From: Actinomycetes bacterium
Lineage (GTDB): Bacteria > Actinomycetota > Aquicultoria > CAJVYJ01
Length of the DNA: 7,469 nucleotides
Direction: 5' to 3'
Assembly: GCA_030597945.1 (NCBI GenBank)
Contig: JAUVQW010000052.1
Location: forward strand, 1-7,469
In this document: positions 1 to 6,627 of the stretch, piece after piece
Layout of the letters: the number at the start of each line of letters is the position of its first letter
How positions within the stretch are numbered: position 1 is the stretch's first letter
Made by a program: the position numbers and the translations under genes
Notes under the pieces: model-generated
The model's input: only the letters and a program-made list of their open reading frames with translations
Databases searched by the model: none
What the model was told of the DNA's origin: nothing

Positions 1-464
1 AAAAGTGGGCGAGCCGGGTTGCGGAAAATATCGTAAAGAGCCGTGAAGAGGAACCGATTAGGACAAGCGGCAAACTTGTGGAGATCATCGATAAAGCAAT
101 TCCAAACTCGGCTCGTCAACGGGGCGGGCATAGCGGAAAGAGGACTTTTCAAGCTATAAGGATGGAAGTCAATCAAGAGCTTTCAAACCTGAAGATCGCT
201 CTTGAAAAGGTAATCGATCGCCTGGAGATCGGCGGTAGAGTGGCTATAATCTCATATCACTCGCTTGAGGACAAAATAGTAAAAGACTGGATGAAAGAAG
301 AGGAATTAGATTGCGTCTGTCCCCCGGATATTCCGGTGTGCGCATGTGATAAGAGAGCAAGATTATCCAGAGTGACAAGAAAGCCGATCCGACCAAAAGA
401 AGAAGAACTAAATAGAAATCCGAGATCGAGAAGTGCGAAGTTAAGGGTTGCCGAGAGGGTATAG
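1..464 (+). CDS. rsmH: 16S rRNA (cytosine-1402-N4)-methyltransferase RsmH, C-terminal part
   Basis: Only the last 153 residues are present. The open frame runs off the left edge (first full codon at base 3), so the GTG at 78 is an internal valine and not the start. The family uses S-adenosylmethionine to N4-methylate C1402 of 16S rRNA, at the decoding site, and is about 310 residues long, so roughly half is visible. Diagnostic segments are RTFQAIRMEVNQEL (about 141-182), the YHSLED motif (255-272) followed by KIVKDW, and the C-terminal block NPRSRSAKLRVAER (417-458). The N-terminal SAM-binding part lies outside the window. Between these is a cysteine-rich insertion, CVCPPDIPVCAC (312-347), known from many Gram-positive-type RsmH proteins but absent from E. 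coli. The gene sits first in view, 3 bases before ftsL, its usual dcw position. Identification is secure from motifs and context. Confidence 0.96.
   Translation, partial: KWASRVAENIVKSREEEPIRTSGKLVEIIDKAIPNSARQRGGHSGKRTFQAIRMEVNQELSNLKIALEKVIDRLEIGGRVAIISYHSLEDKIVKDWMKEEELDCVCPPDIPVCACDKRARLSRVTRKPIRPKEEELNRNPRSRSAKLRVAERV
453..459 (+). promoter_or_regulatory. Shine-Dalgarno site for ftsL inside the rsmH 3' end
   Basis: GAGAGGG lies in the last codons of rsmH, 8 bases before the ATG at 468. Because it is within rsmH and the genes are only 3 bases apart, ftsL translation is probably coupled to rsmH termination (inference). Confidence 0.6.
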
Positions 465-467
465 TGG

Positions 468-887
468 ATGGAAACAGCTAGAGAAATAAAGATATATGAA
501 AACATTGATGTTAGAAAGATCTTTTCTACCAATAAAAAAAGAACTAGATCATTTAATTTTACGAACTATATGGCGATACTAGTGCTCTTCTTCGATGTTG
601 CCTTTTTTCAAGTCTACCAGCAAGCTCTTGTAGCAGAGGAGGCTGTCGCGATATCCAATCTTAAATCCTCTCTTAGATCGCAGAGGAATGCTAATGAAAA
701 GATGAAGATAGAAAACGAGGTTTTAAGATCGCCCGGTCGGATCGAGCAATTAGCAATGGAACTGGGCATGATAAAGCCGGAAGCCGTTGAGTACATCCTT
801 TTAGAGAGCGAAAAAGTTAAGAGAATTGATGAACCGGATGAAAAAAAAGGGTTGATAGCGAGTATGTATTCAATATGGCAACGGTAA
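468..887 (+). CDS. ftsL: FtsL-like bitopic cell division protein
   Basis: A 139-residue small membrane protein in the standard ftsL slot between rsmH and ftsI. The N-terminal 32 residues are basic and presumably cytoplasmic. One hydrophobic segment at about 33-50 (NYMAILVLFFDVAFFQVY) contains an aspartate, D43. A heptad-like, charged helix follows at about 54-88, consistent with a coiled coil. Next comes the FtsL/DivIC-type segment SPGRIEQLAMELGMIKP (88-104), then a polar tail of about 35 residues with no recognisable motif. FtsL normally pairs with FtsB/DivIC and recruits or activates FtsW-FtsI at the division site. This family diverges strongly, so the name rests on topology, the RIE-x-A-x-x-LGM segment and gene position. 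An FtsB/DivIC-like assignment cannot be excluded. It is somewhat longer than the usual 100-120 residues. An A8 run at 841-848 lies near the 3' end. Confidence 0.82.
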   Translation: METAREIKIYENIDVRKIFSTNKKRTRSFNFTNYMAILVLFFDVAFFQVYQQALVAEEAVAISNLKSSLRSQRNANEKMKIENEVLRSPGRIEQLAMELGMIKPEAVEYILLESEKVKRIDEPDEKKGLIASMYSIWQR

Positions 888-904
888 TGTTTAAGTGAGT
901 AATT

Positions 905-912
905 AAGAGAGG
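905..912 (+). promoter_or_regulatory. Probable Shine-Dalgarno site of ftsI with long spacing
   Basis: AAGAGAGG ends 12 bases before the ATG at 925, longer than the usual 5-9. An in-frame TAA at 919-921 rules out any earlier start. The next in-frame ATG is at 952, with only a weak GAAGAGA-like site before it, so 925 remains the best choice. Confidence 0.5.
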
Positions 913-924
913 TTATTGTAAAAG

Positions 925-2637
925 ATGAATGCTAAGAAGAGACAGACCAAAATGCGGCTATCTCTTCTTTTTTATTTCCTATTGATATGTTTGGTCGCGG
1001 TATTTTCAAAACTTGTAAAAGTCCAGGCGATGGATGCTAAAAAGTACGAAGAGATGGCGGTCGGCCAACGGATCACCGATCATGAATTGACGCCCGATAG
1101 AGGGTCAATCTACGATCGAAACGGAGAGATACTGGCTCTTTCAACTGATATGGATACAGTATTTGTCACTCCGTATCAGATTAAAAAAAAGTGGAAAAGC
1201 GCGAAAAAGATCGCCGCGATCCTTGGTGAGAGCACCGACACAATCTTCGAAAAGCTGGATTCGGATAATGGTTTTGCCTATCTGGCCAGAAAGATCGATA
1301 AGGAAAAAGCTGACAAGTTAAAAGAGCTAAATATAGAGGGATTGGGTTTTGTTAAGGAAAGTAAACGGCAGTATCCGCTTGGGAGGCTTGCTTCGCACAT
1401 TATCGGTTTTGTCGGTCTAGATAATATCGGCCTTTCCGGACTAGAGATTCAATATGATAATAAACTGAAAGGAAAACCGGGAAAAGTCATCACTGAGCAG
1501 GATATAAACGGCTATCCGATCCCTGGAGGGAAAAACACTTTTATTCCATCGACGAATGGCAGCCAACTAATACTTACAATAGACAAAGAAATTCAGTACA
1601 AAGCGGAGCTAGAGTTGAGTGCGGCAATCGAAAAATATGAGGCAAAAGGTGGAAATATCATTGTTATGGATCCAAAAAGCGGCGAGATATACGCTATGGC
1701 GAGCCTACCCGACTTTGATCTTAATGATTTCTCAAATAGCGAATCAGAAAATTTTAGAAATACGGCAGTGACTGACGTATATGAACCGGGATCGACGATG
1801 AAGATAATAACGGCCACAGCGATTCTTGAAGAGAAGCTTTTTTCTCCCGATTCTAAATTCATGCTGCCCGGTTCAATAAAGATCGGCGGCTGGCTGATAA
1901 AGGAAGCGCACGGTAGAGGGACGGAGGAGTTCACTCTTTCGTCGATCGTGACTCGCTCGAGTAATGTCGGCGCCACCCATATCGGTAAGGTTCTTGGCAA
2001 GGAGAGGATGATAAAGTATATAAAACGATTCGGCTTAAACTCACCAACAAATATCGATCTTCCAGGAGAATCGATAGGGAGTCTACTCTCGGCTGATCTC
2101 TGGTCGAAAAGTACTATAGCCACCGTCTCTTTCGGTCAAGGTACATCCGTTACATCTATTGAGATGATCCGCGCCTTCTCAGTTATTGCAAATCACGGCG
2201 TAGCGGTAAGGCCCCATCTTGTAGATCAGATAGTATCGACAAGGGGAAAGAGGACTAGTCTGGCAAGCGAAGATAGCAATGTTCAAGTTGTCTCACCTAG
2301 GACAGCTTCTCTTATGACTGAGATAATGGAAGATGCAGTTGGCACCGGTACTGGAAAAAATGCTCAGATCGAAGGGTATTCGGTAGCCGGAAAGACGGGA
2401 ACGGCTCAAAAGCCTAATACCGATAAACCGGGATATTCCGGATATATCGGCTCCTTTATCGGGTATGCACCGGCAAAAGATCCGGCTATAGCCATTCTGG
2501 TAACAATAGATGAGCCCAAAGGAGCTATTTATGGAGGCGTTGTCGCGGCACCCGTTTTTTCCAGTGTCGGGGAATTTGCTCTTCAGAGATTAAAAGTGAC
2601 TCCGGATCAAGTTGATAAAGGCGATAAACAGCAGTGA
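925..2637 (+). CDS. ftsI: Division-specific peptidoglycan transpeptidase FtsI (class B penicillin-binding protein, PBP2b/PBP3 type)
   Basis: A 570-residue class B PBP that cross-links septal peptidoglycan stem peptides on the outer face of the membrane, normally with the FtsW glycosyltransferase. Residues 1-10 are basic and 11-30 form a single membrane anchor with no cleavage site. The N-terminal pedestal includes the class B motif DRGSIYDRNGEILA (58-71) and the segment YPLGRLASHIIGFVG (150-164). The transpeptidase domain runs from about 215 to 553 and has all three catalytic motifs: SxxK as S290-T-M-K293 (codon for the acyl-enzyme serine at 1792), SxN as S345-S-N347, and KTG as K490-T-G492. 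There are no PASTA repeats; the protein ends about 17 residues after the catalytic domain. It follows ftsL by 37 bases. Its dcw location points to the divisome enzyme and not to the elongation PBP2. The start at 925 is forced by a TAA six bases upstream. Confidence 0.96.
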   Translation: MNAKKRQTKMRLSLLFYFLLICLVAVFSKLVKVQAMDAKKYEEMAVGQRITDHELTPDRGSIYDRNGEILALSTDMDTVFVTPYQIKKKWKSAKKIAAILGESTDTIFEKLDSDNGFAYLARKIDKEKADKLKELNIEGLGFVKESKRQYPLGRLASHIIGFVGLDNIGLSGLEIQYDNKLKGKPGKVITEQDINGYPIPGGKNTFIPSTNGSQLILTIDKEIQYKAELELSAAIEKYEAKGGNIIVMDPKSGEIYAMASLPDFDLNDFSNSESENFRNTAVTDVYEPGSTMKIITATAILEEKLFSPDSKFMLPGSIKIGGWLIKEAHGRGTEEFTLSSIVTRSSNVGATHIGKVLGKERMIKYIKRFGLNSPTNIDLPGESIGSLLSADLWSKSTIATVSFGQGTSVTSIEMIRAFSVIANHGVAVRPHLVDQIVSTRGKRTSLASEDSNVQVVSPRTASLMTEIMEDAVGTGTGKNAQIEGYSVAGKTGTAQKPNTDKPGYSGYIGSFIGYAPAKDPAIAILVTIDEPKGAIYGGVVAAPVFSSVGEFALQRLKVTPDQVDKGDKQQ

Positions 2638-2712
2638 TGTGATATTATAATTGGGAATATTTTAGCTTACTGATGGTGTACACAATAAATAAAATAGGGT
2701 GTGGAAGATAGG
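2638..2712 (+). promoter_or_regulatory. ftsI-murE spacer with possible promoter and palindrome
   Basis: This 75-base AT-rich spacer is the longest non-coding stretch in the window. It contains a perfect TATAAT at 2646-2651, but no good -35 hexamer at 16-18 bases upstream; the nearest, TTGATA at 2612-2617, is 28 bases away. A perfect 8-base palindrome, GTGTACAC (2676-2683), lies about 25 bases downstream of the hexamer and could be an operator half-site pair or chance. No terminator-like hairpin with a T-run is seen. A secondary promoter for the mur genes is possible but unproven. Confidence 0.25.
2703..2707 (+). promoter_or_regulatory. Shine-Dalgarno site deciding the murE start
   Basis: GGAAG lies 5 bases before the ATG at 2713. 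The alternative in-frame GTG at 2701 has an AGGG only 1 base upstream, which is too close. This favours 2713. Confidence 0.6.
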
Positions 2713-4191
2713 ATGAAACTTGCTTCCATAACAAAGGGATTGAGCGTTACTCGTTCTTGGATCGAGGGCTCGGTAGATATAACGGACCTTGCCTATGATT
2801 CTAGGCAAGTAAAGAGTGGCATGCTTTTCTTCGCCATAGTCGGGGAGAAGGAGGATGGACACGATTATATTCATAGTGCTATAGATAGTGGCGCCATAGC
2901 CATCGTGGTAGAACGTTGGCAGGAGGGTTTGCCCGAAAGTATCGCTCAGATTCAGGTAGACCATACCAGGGTGGCGCTTTCAGCGGCGTCCGTGGTTTTT
3001 TTTGAAGATCCGAGCTCTAAGCTTTCTCTTATCGGCGTAACCGGTACAAATGGAAAGACGACTACCAGTTATCTGATAGAAGGGATTTTTCGAGACCTAG
3101 GCCAAAAGACTGGCCTTATCGGGACCTTGGAGTATCTAATAAATGGAAAGAGCTTTTTATCTATGCGTACTACCCCCGAGTCTTACGATCTTCAGCGCAT
3201 TCTGCATTCCATGGTCGGGGAGGGAATCGAAGTGGTCGTGATGGAAGTGTCCTCTCATGCTTCAATAATGGGCAGAATAGATGGGTGCAAATTTGATGCC
3301 TTTATATTTACCAATTTGTCCCAAGACCATCTCGATTTTCACACAGACATGGACGATTATTTTCAGGCAAAGGCGAGACTTTTTAACGAAAGTATTTTTC
3401 AAGGGGCAAAGCATATAGTCAATATCGATGACGTTTTCGGAAAAAGATTATGCGATGCCTCAAAGAATTGTATTGCATTTGGTTTTTCAAAGGACGCGGA
3501 CGTAAGGTGTACAAATGTCCTCTCACTTCAAGACGGCATTAAAATAAGCATGGATAGGCCTTACGGAGAGTTAGATATATTTACCGGATTGAAAGGGACT
3601 TTAAACAGTGAGAATGTTTTAGCGGCAATCGCGACAGCATATGCTTTTAGTGTTGATATCGATGTGATCAAAACTGCTATGTCTGTAGCCCGTAATGTAC
3701 CCGGTCGCTTTGAGGAGATTGAGGCCGGACAAGATTTTAAAGTGGTTGTCGACTATGCTCATACACCGGATGGATTAAAAAGGGTATTGGAAGCCGCGAA
3801 AAATTCTTTAGACGGGCGATTGATAACGGTTTTTGGTTGCGGGGGAGATAGAGATAAGGATAAACGCCCGTTGATGGGAAAGGAAGTCTCCAAGGTAAGT
3901 GATATTTCGATAGTTACTTCTGATAACCCAAGGAATGAAGATCCGGAGAAGATCATAGAAGATATTTTAGAAGGAGTAGAAGAAAGATCTGGTCTTAAGG
4001 TTATTAGCGACCGTCATCAGGCTATAAAAGTTGCGATTAAGGAAGCTAGAAATGGCGACTTGGTGCTTATTGCCGGGAAGGGACATGAAACTGGGCAGAC
4101 ATTTGCGGATAGGACGATTCCCTTTGACGATCGATTAGTGGCTTTGGAGATATTAAAGGAGGCTATCAATGATACCTCAAAAAGCGCTTGA
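2713..4191 (+). CDS. murE: UDP-N-acetylmuramoyl-L-alanyl-D-glutamate--2,6-diaminopimelate ligase MurE
   Basis: A cytoplasmic ATP-dependent ligase of 492 residues that adds the third stem-peptide amino acid to UDP-MurNAc-L-Ala-D-Glu. The N-terminal UDP-binding domain has DSRQVKSG (29-36) and the DGHDYI segment. The ATP loop GVTGTNGKTT is at 108-117 and RTTPE at 152-156. TNLSQDHLDFH leads to the lysine expected to be carbamylated, K220 in YFQAKARLF (codon 3370). The C-terminal domain holds NVPGRFE (328-334), DYAHTPD (347-353), the substrate motif DNPRNEDP (404-411) and GKGHETGQ. DNPR with its arginine marks meso-diaminopimelate rather than L-lysine specificity (established family knowledge). 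An in-frame GTG at 2701 would add four residues, but ATG 2713 has the better ribosome site and gives the typical MKLxxLxxGL-like beginning. The last 23 bases overlap murF. Length is normal for the family. Confidence 0.96.
   Translation: MKLASITKGLSVTRSWIEGSVDITDLAYDSRQVKSGMLFFAIVGEKEDGHDYIHSAIDSGAIAIVVERWQEGLPESIAQIQVDHTRVALSAASVVFFEDPSSKLSLIGVTGTNGKTTTSYLIEGIFRDLGQKTGLIGTLEYLINGKSFLSMRTTPESYDLQRILHSMVGEGIEVVVMEVSSHASIMGRIDGCKFDAFIFTNLSQDHLDFHTDMDDYFQAKARLFNESIFQGAKHIVNIDDVFGKRLCDASKNCIAFGFSKDADVRCTNVLSLQDGIKISMDRPYGELDIFTGLKGTLNSENVLAAIATAYAFSVDIDVIKTAMSVARNVPGRFEEIEAGQDFKVVVDYAHTPDGLKRVLEAAKNSLDGRLITVFGCGGDRDKDKRPLMGKEVSKVSDISIVTSDNPRNEDPEKIIEDILEGVEERSGLKVISDRHQAIKVAIKEARNGDLVLIAGKGHETGQTFADRTIPFDDRLVALEILKEAINDTSKSA
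4155..4162 (+). promoter_or_regulatory. Strong Shine-Dalgarno site of murF inside murE
   Basis: AAAGGAGG, close to a perfect anti-16S match, ends 6 bases before the murF ATG at 4169 and lies wholly in the murE coding sequence. It is the strongest ribosome site in the window and fixes the murF start. Confidence 0.85.
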
Positions 4192-5560
4192 TATCGCTAA
4201 AATTGTTTCCGGCGTACTTATTTCCGGGGATCAAAAAGAGCTGCTTACATCCGTCTCAATAGATAGCCGTTCTATAAATAAGGGCGATGTCTTTATTCCT
4301 ATCGTCGGAGACAAGTTTGACGGCCATGACTATATCGATGATGCCATGTCTAACGGGGCAGCCGGTTTTTTTACTGAGATCTGGGACGAAAAAATAAAAA
4401 GAATAGCAGCAAATTATGATGGCCCTGTGGCTATAAAAATCGATGACTCAATCAAAGCGCTTCAATACCTTGCTTCAAATAATATTTCAAAGCTCAGCTC
4501 AAAGGTAGTCGGTATAACCGGTTCTACCGGGAAGACAAGTACTAAAAATATGATCAGTTCGATCTTAGGAAGGAGCAGAAAGATTGTCTCGACTCCTATG
4601 AACTTTAATAACGAGATCGGTCTTCCGCTTTCGATCCTTGGGTGTGACAGTGAGACCGAGCTGTTTGTTCTGGAGATGGGGATGAGGGGCAGCGGACAGA
4701 TAGAGGAGCTTGTGAATATTGCAGGCCCTGATATTGGTTTGATAACGAACATCGGCGACTCGCATGTCGGTGTCTTGGGATCTCAAGAAGATATTGCGAA
4801 GGCCAAATCCGAATTGATAAAGGCTCTTCCAATCGAAGGCTTCGCGGTTCTAAACGCTGATGATCCTTGGACTCCGGTATTGATCGACGGGACAGAGGCC
4901 AAAGTTATAACTTTTGGACGGGTTCCCGCCGCTGATTATTGTGCCACCAACATACATTTAGACAACGAAGCACGCCCGAATTTTCTCGTCCATACACCAG
5001 TGGGCAAGATATCGATACAACTTTCAGTTCCCGGCCAGCACGCTGTCCAAAATGCCCTTGCGGCCATAGCGGTCGCGGGATGCTTCGGTATCGAGACTGA
5101 AGAAATAGAAAAAGGACTCCGGGAGATGCCGATCGACTTAATGCGCATGAACATCGCAGCGAAATCCAACGGGGTGATCGTTATAAATGATACTTATAAT
5201 GCAAACCCGACATCGATGGAAGCTGCGCTTAAAACCGCAGCTGCTTTTAATTCAAAAGGGAAACGAATAGCGGTCCTTGGAGACATGGCGGAGTTGGGAG
5301 AAGGCAGCGGCGAAGCACATTATGAGGTAGGACGAAAAGCCGCCACCTTAGGGATAGATATATTGGTAACGGTAGGCGACGCGGCTAGAAATATGAAAAG
5401 GGGCGCAATAGACGGCGGCCTTTCCAAGAAGGATATTCATTATTATTTAGATAAAGAAGAAGCGATCAAGTTCTTAAGGGAAAACCTTGAAGCCGATGAC
5501 TTAGTTTTAGTCAAGGCATCGAGATGTATGGAGTTTGAACAAATAGTTAAGAATATTTAA
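4169..5560 (+). CDS. murF: UDP-N-acetylmuramoyl-tripeptide--D-alanyl-D-alanine ligase MurF
   Basis: A 463-residue cytoplasmic ligase that attaches the D-Ala-D-Ala dipeptide to UDP-MurNAc-tripeptide, the last soluble precursor step. The start matches the family pattern MIPxxxxxIAxxxxG. The N-terminal domain has IDSRSINKGDVFIPIVG (31-47) and DGHDYI (51-56), clearly paralogous to the equivalent part of the adjacent MurE. The ATP loop is GITGSTGKTSTK (115-126). Further motifs are TPMNFNNEIGLPLSIL (142-157), LEMGMRGSGQIEEL (168-181), NIGDSHVGVLGS (194-205) and AKSE with K213 (codon 4805) at the usual modified-lysine position. The C-terminal domain has MRMN (326-328 onward), INDTYNANPTSMEAALK (339-355), LGDMAELGE (370-378) and VKASRCMEFEQIV (448-460). 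The gene starts 23 bases inside murE with a very strong ribosome site, suggesting coupled, near-equal production of the two ligases. Normal length. Confidence 0.97.
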   Translation: MIPQKALDIAKIVSGVLISGDQKELLTSVSIDSRSINKGDVFIPIVGDKFDGHDYIDDAMSNGAAGFFTEIWDEKIKRIAANYDGPVAIKIDDSIKALQYLASNNISKLSSKVVGITGSTGKTSTKNMISSILGRSRKIVSTPMNFNNEIGLPLSILGCDSETELFVLEMGMRGSGQIEELVNIAGPDIGLITNIGDSHVGVLGSQEDIAKAKSELIKALPIEGFAVLNADDPWTPVLIDGTEAKVITFGRVPAADYCATNIHLDNEARPNFLVHTPVGKISIQLSVPGQHAVQNALAAIAVAGCFGIETEEIEKGLREMPIDLMRMNIAAKSNGVIVINDTYNANPTSMEAALKTAAAFNSKGKRIAVLGDMAELGEGSGEAHYEVGRKAATLGIDILVTVGDAARNMKRGAIDGGLSKKDIHYYLDKEEAIKFLRENLEADDLVLVKASRCMEFEQIVKNI

Positions 5561-5563
5561 GAA

Positions 5564-5570
5564 AAAGAGG
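5564..5570 (+). promoter_or_regulatory. Shine-Dalgarno site supporting a TTG start for mraY
   Basis: AAAGAGG lies 5 bases before the TTG at 5576. No ATG or GTG occurs at a suitable place. The first in-frame ATG (residue 29) would remove most of the first membrane helix. Confidence 0.7.
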
Positions 5571-5575
5571 TCTGT

Positions 5576-6613
5576 TTGCAGTTTCCAACATATACGATAT
5601 TTTTAACGGTCGTGCTAGCGCTTGTCTCGACCGCGATACTTGCACCGATTTGGATCAGAATGCTTAAGTCTAGGGGCATCGGTCAAAGTATTCGAGTAGA
5701 CGGTCCCGAAGGACATCTCTTAAAAGAAGGAACTCCGACAATGGGCGGGGTTCTTATTATTGTCACATCGATCTTTGCTTTTTGGTTGATGAGCCCGCTC
5801 GGAGCACTTAGTCTAATAGTCATCGTAGGCGCGGCTTCGACTGGCCTACTTGGTCTGATAGACGATACAAGCAAGGTCTTAAAAGAGAGATCGCTTGGCC
5901 TGCAAGGGAGGTATAAGATGATAATACTGCTTATCATCTCTTTTGCCCTAGGTCTTATGGCCGTAAATATGGCTGATCTGTCGACTAACATATCTGTTCC
6001 CCTTACAAACCTATCTTTGAAGCTTGGGGTATTTACCTCGACTTTTGAAATAGCGGGTAGAGCCATCGCCTTTCCCTGGATATACCTCATCTTTTTATTT
6101 CTATTAGTAGCCGGGACATCCAACGCGGTTAATCTTACTGATGGATTGGACGGTCTTGCGGCAGGTACAGTAACTATAATCGCGATAACGTACGCGGGAA
6201 TAGCTTTTAGGCAAAATCATTTAGATATTGCCGTCTTTGCCGCAGCGATAGCCGGGGCTTGTATTGGTTTTTTATGGTACAACTCCTATCCGGCAGATAT
6301 CTTTATGGGAGATACGGGTGCGCTCGGACTTGGAGGAGCGATAGCGGCGCTTGCCATAGTTACAAAGACGGAGCTCTTACTAATAATTATCGGTGGCATA
6401 TATGTCTTGGAAGCGATGTCGGTAATCATCCAGGTCTTGGTATTTAAGTTCACGGGAAAAAGAGTTTTTAAGATGGCCCCTATCCATCATCATTTTGAGA
6501 TGCAGGGATGGTCTGAGACAAAGGTAATGATCCGGTTTTGGATAATAACCGGCGTTTTCGCCGGAGCCGGATTTGCCATATATTTTATATCGGTTCTTAG
6601 AGATACAAGTTGA
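5576..6613 (+). CDS. mraY: Phospho-N-acetylmuramoyl-pentapeptide-transferase MraY
   Basis: A 345-residue polytopic inner-membrane enzyme that transfers phospho-MurNAc-pentapeptide from UDP to undecaprenyl phosphate, making lipid I and releasing UMP. About ten hydrophobic segments are visible, starting with residues 7-28. Conserved cytoplasmic-loop motifs are all present: GTPTMGG (52-58); the metal-binding aspartate pair in LIDDTSKV (D96-D97, codons from 5861); NLTDGLDGLAAG (186-197); NSYPADIFMGDTGALGLGG (236-254), with D246 corresponding to the third catalytic aspartate; and PIHHHFEMQGWSE (302-314), the HHH motif that separates MraY from the related WecA/TagO enzymes. The start is TTG, supported by AAAGAGG five bases upstream and by retention of the first helix. 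The gene follows murF by 15 bases and precedes murD by 14, the usual dcw order. Length is normal for the family. Confidence 0.97.
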   Translation: MQFPTYTIFLTVVLALVSTAILAPIWIRMLKSRGIGQSIRVDGPEGHLLKEGTPTMGGVLIIVTSIFAFWLMSPLGALSLIVIVGAASTGLLGLIDDTSKVLKERSLGLQGRYKMIILLIISFALGLMAVNMADLSTNISVPLTNLSLKLGVFTSTFEIAGRAIAFPWIYLIFLFLLVAGTSNAVNLTDGLDGLAAGTVTIIAITYAGIAFRQNHLDIAVFAAAIAGACIGFLWYNSYPADIFMGDTGALGLGGAIAALAIVTKTELLLIIIGGIYVLEAMSVIIQVLVFKFTGKRVFKMAPIHHHFEMQGWSETKVMIRFWIITGVFAGAGFAIYFISVLRDTS

Positions 6614-6615
6614 TC

Positions 6616-6621
6616 GAGGAA
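6616..6621 (+). promoter_or_regulatory. Shine-Dalgarno site deciding among murD TTG starts
   Basis: GAGGAA is followed by two adjacent in-frame TTG codons, at 6625 (3-base spacing) and 6628 (6-base spacing); the second fits best. A third in-frame TTG at 6610 overlaps the mraY stop codon but has no ribosome site. Confidence 0.6.
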
Positions 6622-6627
6622 CAATTG

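Noticed and set aside
78..80. GTG at 78 as the start of the first gene
   Set aside because: The frame is open upstream to the window edge, and the upstream residues match RsmH, so this is an internal valine.
1593..2123. 176-codon open frame on the - strand inside ftsI
   Set aside because: It lies wholly antisense to the conserved transpeptidase domain, has no recognisable domain, and is best explained as a shadow of the coding strand. The same applies to the shorter - strand frames within rsmH, murE, murF, mraY and murD.
2612..2651. TTGATA and TATAAT as a full promoter pair
   Set aside because: The two hexamers are separated by 28 bases, far beyond the 16-18 expected; only the TATAAT element was kept, as a weak candidate.
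2673..2711. 12-codon ATG-to-TAG mini-frame just before murE as a leader peptide
   Set aside because: No ribosome site precedes it, its composition is not regulatory (no codon run), and such a frame is expected by chance.
2994..3003. T8 run in murE, with similar A8 runs in ftsI and murD, as frameshift errors
   Set aside because: The reading frame and conserved motifs continue unbroken on both sides of each run.
4169..4340. MurF N-terminus resembling MurE (DSR, IVG, DGHDYI) as a recent duplication
   Set aside because: The similarity is the known shared fold of MurE and MurF N-terminal domains; the DNA has diverged and the spacing is normal.
6259..6447. 62-codon + strand frame inside mraY
   Set aside because: It overlaps the MGDTG catalytic region of mraY in another frame and has no family resemblance.
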